NCBI GenBank assembly: GCA_007121975.1
Contig: SKJO01000363.1
Span: 1 to 8,224 of the forward strand
DNA: 8,224 nt
Source: Nitriliruptoraceae bacterium
GTDB lineage: Bacteria > Actinomycetota > Nitriliruptoria > Nitriliruptorales > Nitriliruptoraceae
Direction: 5' to 3'
Shown: in pieces, positions 5,875 through 8,224 of the stretch
How positions within the stretch are numbered: position 1 is the stretch's first letter
Layout of the letters: each line of letters begins with the position of its first letter
Program-made: the position numbers and the translations under genes
Notes under the pieces: model-generated
What the model was told of the DNA's origin: nothing
The model's database searches: none
What the model saw: the letters and a program-made list of their open reading frames with translations, nothing else

Positions 5875-6890
5875 GCCGAGCTCCCCATCGCCGTCGACCG
5901 GTCGAAGTCCGGCAGTTCGTGCACGAAGTGGCACCGGGATCGGTGCTGCCCCGAGGCGTCGACATCGACGAGCTGGGGTTCGGTGAAGCACTGCTCGGCG
6001 GCGTGCGGGCAGCGCGGCCGGAACGCGCACCCCTCGGGGACGTTGATCGCCGAGGGCGGCGAGCCGGGGATGGGCACCAGCCGGTGATCGGTGCGCTCCG
6101 CCACCGAGGGGATGGAGGTCATCAGCCCGCGGGTGTAGGGGTTGCGTGAGTGGTAGAAGATCGTCTGGGTGTCGCCGGTCTCGAACAGCCGGCCGCCGTA
6201 CATGACCTGCACACGGTCGGCAACGCCCGCCACCAGGCCGAGGTCGTGGGTGATCAGCAGCATCCCCGCGCCCGTGGCCTCCTGGGCGAGCTTCATGACC
6301 TCGATGACCTGGGCCTGGATGGTGACGTCCAGGGCGGTGGTCGGCTCGTCGGCGATGAGCAGCTGGGGCTCGTTGGCGATGCCCATCGCGATCATGGCCC
6401 GCTGGCGCATCCCACCGGAGAACTCGTGCGGGTAGTTGTCGGCGCGCATCCTGGCTTCGGGGATCCCGACCAGTTCGAGCAGCTCGACCGCGCGCGCCTT
6501 GGCCGCCGCCTTGGACACCGAGGGGTTGTGGACCCGGATGGTCTCGACCAGCTGGTGCCCGACCCGGAAGACCGGGTTGAGGGCGGTCATCGGGTCCTGG
6601 AAGACCATCGCGATCGCATCACCCTGCAGCCGGCGCATCGCCCGGTCGCTCAGCGCCAGCAGATCCGTGCCCTGGAAGACGATCGACCCGCTGATCTTGG
6701 CGTAGGAGGGCAGCAGACGCATGACCGCCATGGCCCCCACCGACTTGCCCGAGCCCGACTCGCCGACCACCGCGAGGGTCTCGCCGGCGGCGAGGTCGAA
6801 GCTCACGCCGTTGACGGCGCGTACCAGCCCGTCGTCGGTCTCGAAGGCGACCGTGAGATCACGCACGGTCAACAGCGGATCGTCGGGCAC
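5871..6890 (-). CDS. Oligopeptide/dipeptide ABC transporter ATPase, OppD/DppD-like
   Basis: The other nucleotide-binding subunit of the importer, 339 residues. Walker A GESGSGKS (43-50), Q-loop Gln98 in VFQDPMTALNPVF, signature FSGGMRQR (157-164), Walker B LLIADEP (177-183) and H-loop His215 in LLITHDLGLV are all intact. The C-terminal extension contains NPYTRGL, then Cys288, Cys294, Cys301 and Cys320 (spacing Cx5C, x6C, x18C), nearly matching its partner; these could ligate an iron-sulfur cluster. The GTG start at 6890 follows the oppC-like stop after two bases, with AAAGG seven bases upstream. The stop overlaps the next ATG, so the two ATPases are probably translationally coupled and made in equal amounts for a heterodimer. 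OppD and OppF roles are assigned by order and family motifs. Confidence 0.95.
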   Translation of the reverse strand: MPDDPLLTVRDLTVAFETDDGLVRAVNGVSFDLAAGETLAVVGESGSGKSVGAMAVMRLLPSYAKISGSIVFQGTDLLALSDRAMRRLQGDAIAMVFQDPMTALNPVFRVGHQLVETIRVHNPSVSKAAAKARAVELLELVGIPEARMRADNYPHEFSGGMRQRAMIAMGIANEPQLLIADEPTTALDVTIQAQVIEVMKLAQEATGAGMLLITHDLGLVAGVADRVQVMYGGRLFETGDTQTIFYHSRNPYTRGLMTSIPSVAERTDHRLVPIPGSPPSAINVPEGCAFRPRCPHAAEQCFTEPQLVDVDASGQHRSRCHFVHELPDFDRSTAMGSSA

Positions 6891-6892
6891 GA

Positions 6893-7831
6893 TCAGGCCT
6901 TTCGAGCGGTGGGGTCGAGAGCGTCGCGCAACCCGTCACCGAGGAAGTTGATGCACAGCGCGATGGCGACGATGAAGCCACCGGGGATCAACACCGCCGA
7001 CGGTTTGGTGTCGAGTGAGCCCTTGGCCTTCTCGATGAGGTTGCCGAGGGTCGGGGTCGGGTCCTGCACCCCCACCGACAGGAACGACAGGGTGGACTCG
7101 AGGATGATGGCCACCCCGATCAACAGGGTGGCGTTGACCACGATCGGCCCGAAGGTGTTGGGCAGGATGTGGCGGAACATGATGCGGGGTGCCCGAGCCC
7201 CGGCCGCCCGGGCGGCGAGCACGAACTCCTGCTCCTTGTACTGCATGAACAGCCCCCGCACGACCCGGGCGATGCTCGGCCACAGCAGCAGCGCCAGCAG
7301 CACCGCGATGCCGTTGGGACTCGTGCCGAAGCGCACCCCGACCACCAGCAGCACGACCAGGGTCGGCACGATGAGGAACAGGTTGACGACCTGGTTGAGC
7401 ACGGTGTCGAGCGTGCCACCGAAGTACCCGGCGACGGCCCCGATGACGGTGCCGATCAACGTGGTCAGCAGCGACACGAACAGCGCGATGCGCAGCGAGA
7501 AACGTCCCCCGAGGAAGGTGCGCACCATGATGTCGCGACCGATCGTGTCGGTCCCGAAGGGATGCTCCAGGGAGGGCCCCTGGTTCAGGGCCGTGAAGTC
7601 CTGCTCGGAGAAGGTGTAGGGCGACAACCACGGGCCGATGATGAACGACAGCGTGAGCAGCACCAAGACGAACGCGGAGATCATCGCGAGCTTGTGGCGC
7701 CGGAAGCGGTCGAAGGTCTGGCGCCCGAAGCTGCGCGAGGTGATGTTCATGCCCTCGCGCTCAGCGAGCTCGGCCGCAGCCGCAGCGCGCTGGTCCTGAT
7801 CGGGGGCAGGCACCCCGGTGGTGTCAGTCAT
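6893..7831 (-). CDS. Peptide/nickel-type ABC transporter permease, OppC/DppC-like
   Basis: Membrane-spanning subunit of the importer, 312 residues. A charged, Ala-rich cytoplasmic N-terminus (1-48) precedes TM1 (about 49-69). The family motif HPFGTDTIGRDIMVR (90-104) follows, then further helices at about 113-136, 146-167, 174-190, 228-246 and 281-298. The coupling loop runs from about 200 to 225, with EFVLAARAAGARAPRIM and RHILPN; this EAA loop docks on the ATPases. The ATG at 7831 overlaps the end of the oppB-like gene by 8 nt and has GAGGA six bases upstream (7838-7842). The downstream ATPase gene begins two bases after its stop, placing it firmly within one transcription unit. The pairing HPFGTD plus a long N-terminus separates it from the OppB-type partner. 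Confidence 0.95.
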   Translation of the reverse strand: MTDTTGVPAPDQDQRAAAAAELAEREGMNITSRSFGRQTFDRFRRHKLAMISAFVLVLLTLSFIIGPWLSPYTFSEQDFTALNQGPSLEHPFGTDTIGRDIMVRTFLGGRFSLRIALFVSLLTTLIGTVIGAVAGYFGGTLDTVLNQVVNLFLIVPTLVVLLVVGVRFGTSPNGIAVLLALLLWPSIARVVRGLFMQYKEQEFVLAARAAGARAPRIMFRHILPNTFGPIVVNATLLIGVAIILESTLSFLSVGVQDPTPTLGNLIEKAKGSLDTKPSAVLIPGGFIVAIALCINFLGDGLRDALDPTARKA

Positions 7832-8224
7832 AGCGGATCCTCGGGTCGAGCACGCCGTAGAGCAGGTCGGCGATCAGGTTGAACAGCACCACCAGCAGGG
7901 AGATGAACACCACCACGCCCATGGTGAGGTTGAGGTCCTGGCGGAAGATGCCGTCGAGCAGCAGCCGCCCGAGCCCCGGCCAGGCGAAGATCGACTCGGT
8001 GACCACCGAACCGCCGAGCAGCAGGGCGAAGTCGATCGCCCAGATGGTCACCAGCGGGATCAGCGCGTTGCGCAGGCCATGCTTGAGGATCACCGTGCGC
8101 CGGGGCAGGCCCTTGGCCCGTGCGGTGCGGATGTAGTCGGAGTTGATCACCTCGAGCATCGCCGCACGTTGGAACCTGGACTCCGAGGCGGTGATGACCA
8201 GCCACAGGGTGGTGATCGGCAGCA
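7824..8224 (-). CDS. Peptide/nickel-type ABC transporter permease, OppB/DppB-like (partial, 5' end beyond window)
   Basis: C-terminal 132 residues of the second permease subunit; the start lies past the right edge, so the first complete codon here is CTG at 8222. The text reads LPITTLWLVITASESRF, then MLEVINSDYIRTARAKGL and KHGLRNALIPLV, the characteristic OppB-type EAA coupling loop. Helices follow (IWAIDFALLLGGSVV; TMGVVVFISLLVVLFNLIADLLYG), ending in DPRIRYD, the usual C-terminus of this family. It overlaps the oppC-like start by 8 nt and is the first gene of the operon seen here. The residues before MLEV (ITASESRFQRAA) differ somewhat from the more common GYSRYTRSS-type text but keep the Arg spacing. 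The operon promoter, and possibly its own binding-protein gene, must lie to the right. Confidence 0.95.
   Translation of the reverse strand, partial: LPITTLWLVITASESRFQRAAMLEVINSDYIRTARAKGLPRRTVILKHGLRNALIPLVTIWAIDFALLLGGSVVTESIFAWPGLGRLLLDGIFRQDLNLTMGVVVFISLLVVLFNLIADLLYGVLDPRIRYD

Overview
This is a very GC-rich, gene-dense stretch of a bacterial chromosome. It looks actinobacterial: GTG starts are frequent, there are overlapping ATGA and GTG junctions, and SecG has an actinobacterial-type RGQGGGLSDMFGGG segment. A deep-branching actinobacterial lineage is possible, but the sequence does not fix the taxon. Almost everything is on the minus strand; one small gene is on the plus strand. No mobile element, CRISPR array or transferred-looking island is visible.

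Reading in the minus direction from the right edge, 8224 down to 4744 is a tightly packed peptide/nickel-type ABC importer operon: oppB-like permease (5' end cut by the window), oppC-like permease, oppD-like ATPase and oppF-like ATPase. Junctions are an 8-nt overlap, a 2-nt gap and an ATGA overlap. Both ATPases carry four cysteines in the C-terminal extension. Position 4717-4743 is a 27-bp convergent gap. The only plus-strand gene (4165-4716) encodes a two-helix membrane protein with a bacterial PH-like tail. It is divergent from the next block and may be leaderless.

The second minus-strand block (4074 down to 213) is blaI-like repressor, M56 (BlaR1/MecR1-like) membrane metalloprotease, secG (preprotein translocase subunit), and a family 5 solute-binding lipoprotein. 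A BlaI/M56 pair is a known sensor-repressor module in which signal-activated proteolysis relieves repression. Here the protease lacks a penicillin-binding sensor domain and carries a short unidentified exported tail instead. The downstream genes are not beta-lactamases but secG and a binding lipoprotein, so the regulated target is unclear. The lipoprotein frame has no ATG/GTG/TTG between secG's stop and its signal peptide; the best start is a CTG overlapping the secG stop as CTGA. The lipoprotein may deliver ligand to the nearby permeases, but it is a separate transcription unit and the operon's own binding protein may lie beyond the right edge.

The left end (115 to 32, minus) is a tRNA-Leu(GAG) with a convincing sigma70-type promoter at 150-179. 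No stretch over 300 bases lacks a gene. The long plus-strand open frames opposite the minus genes are codon-bias shadows.
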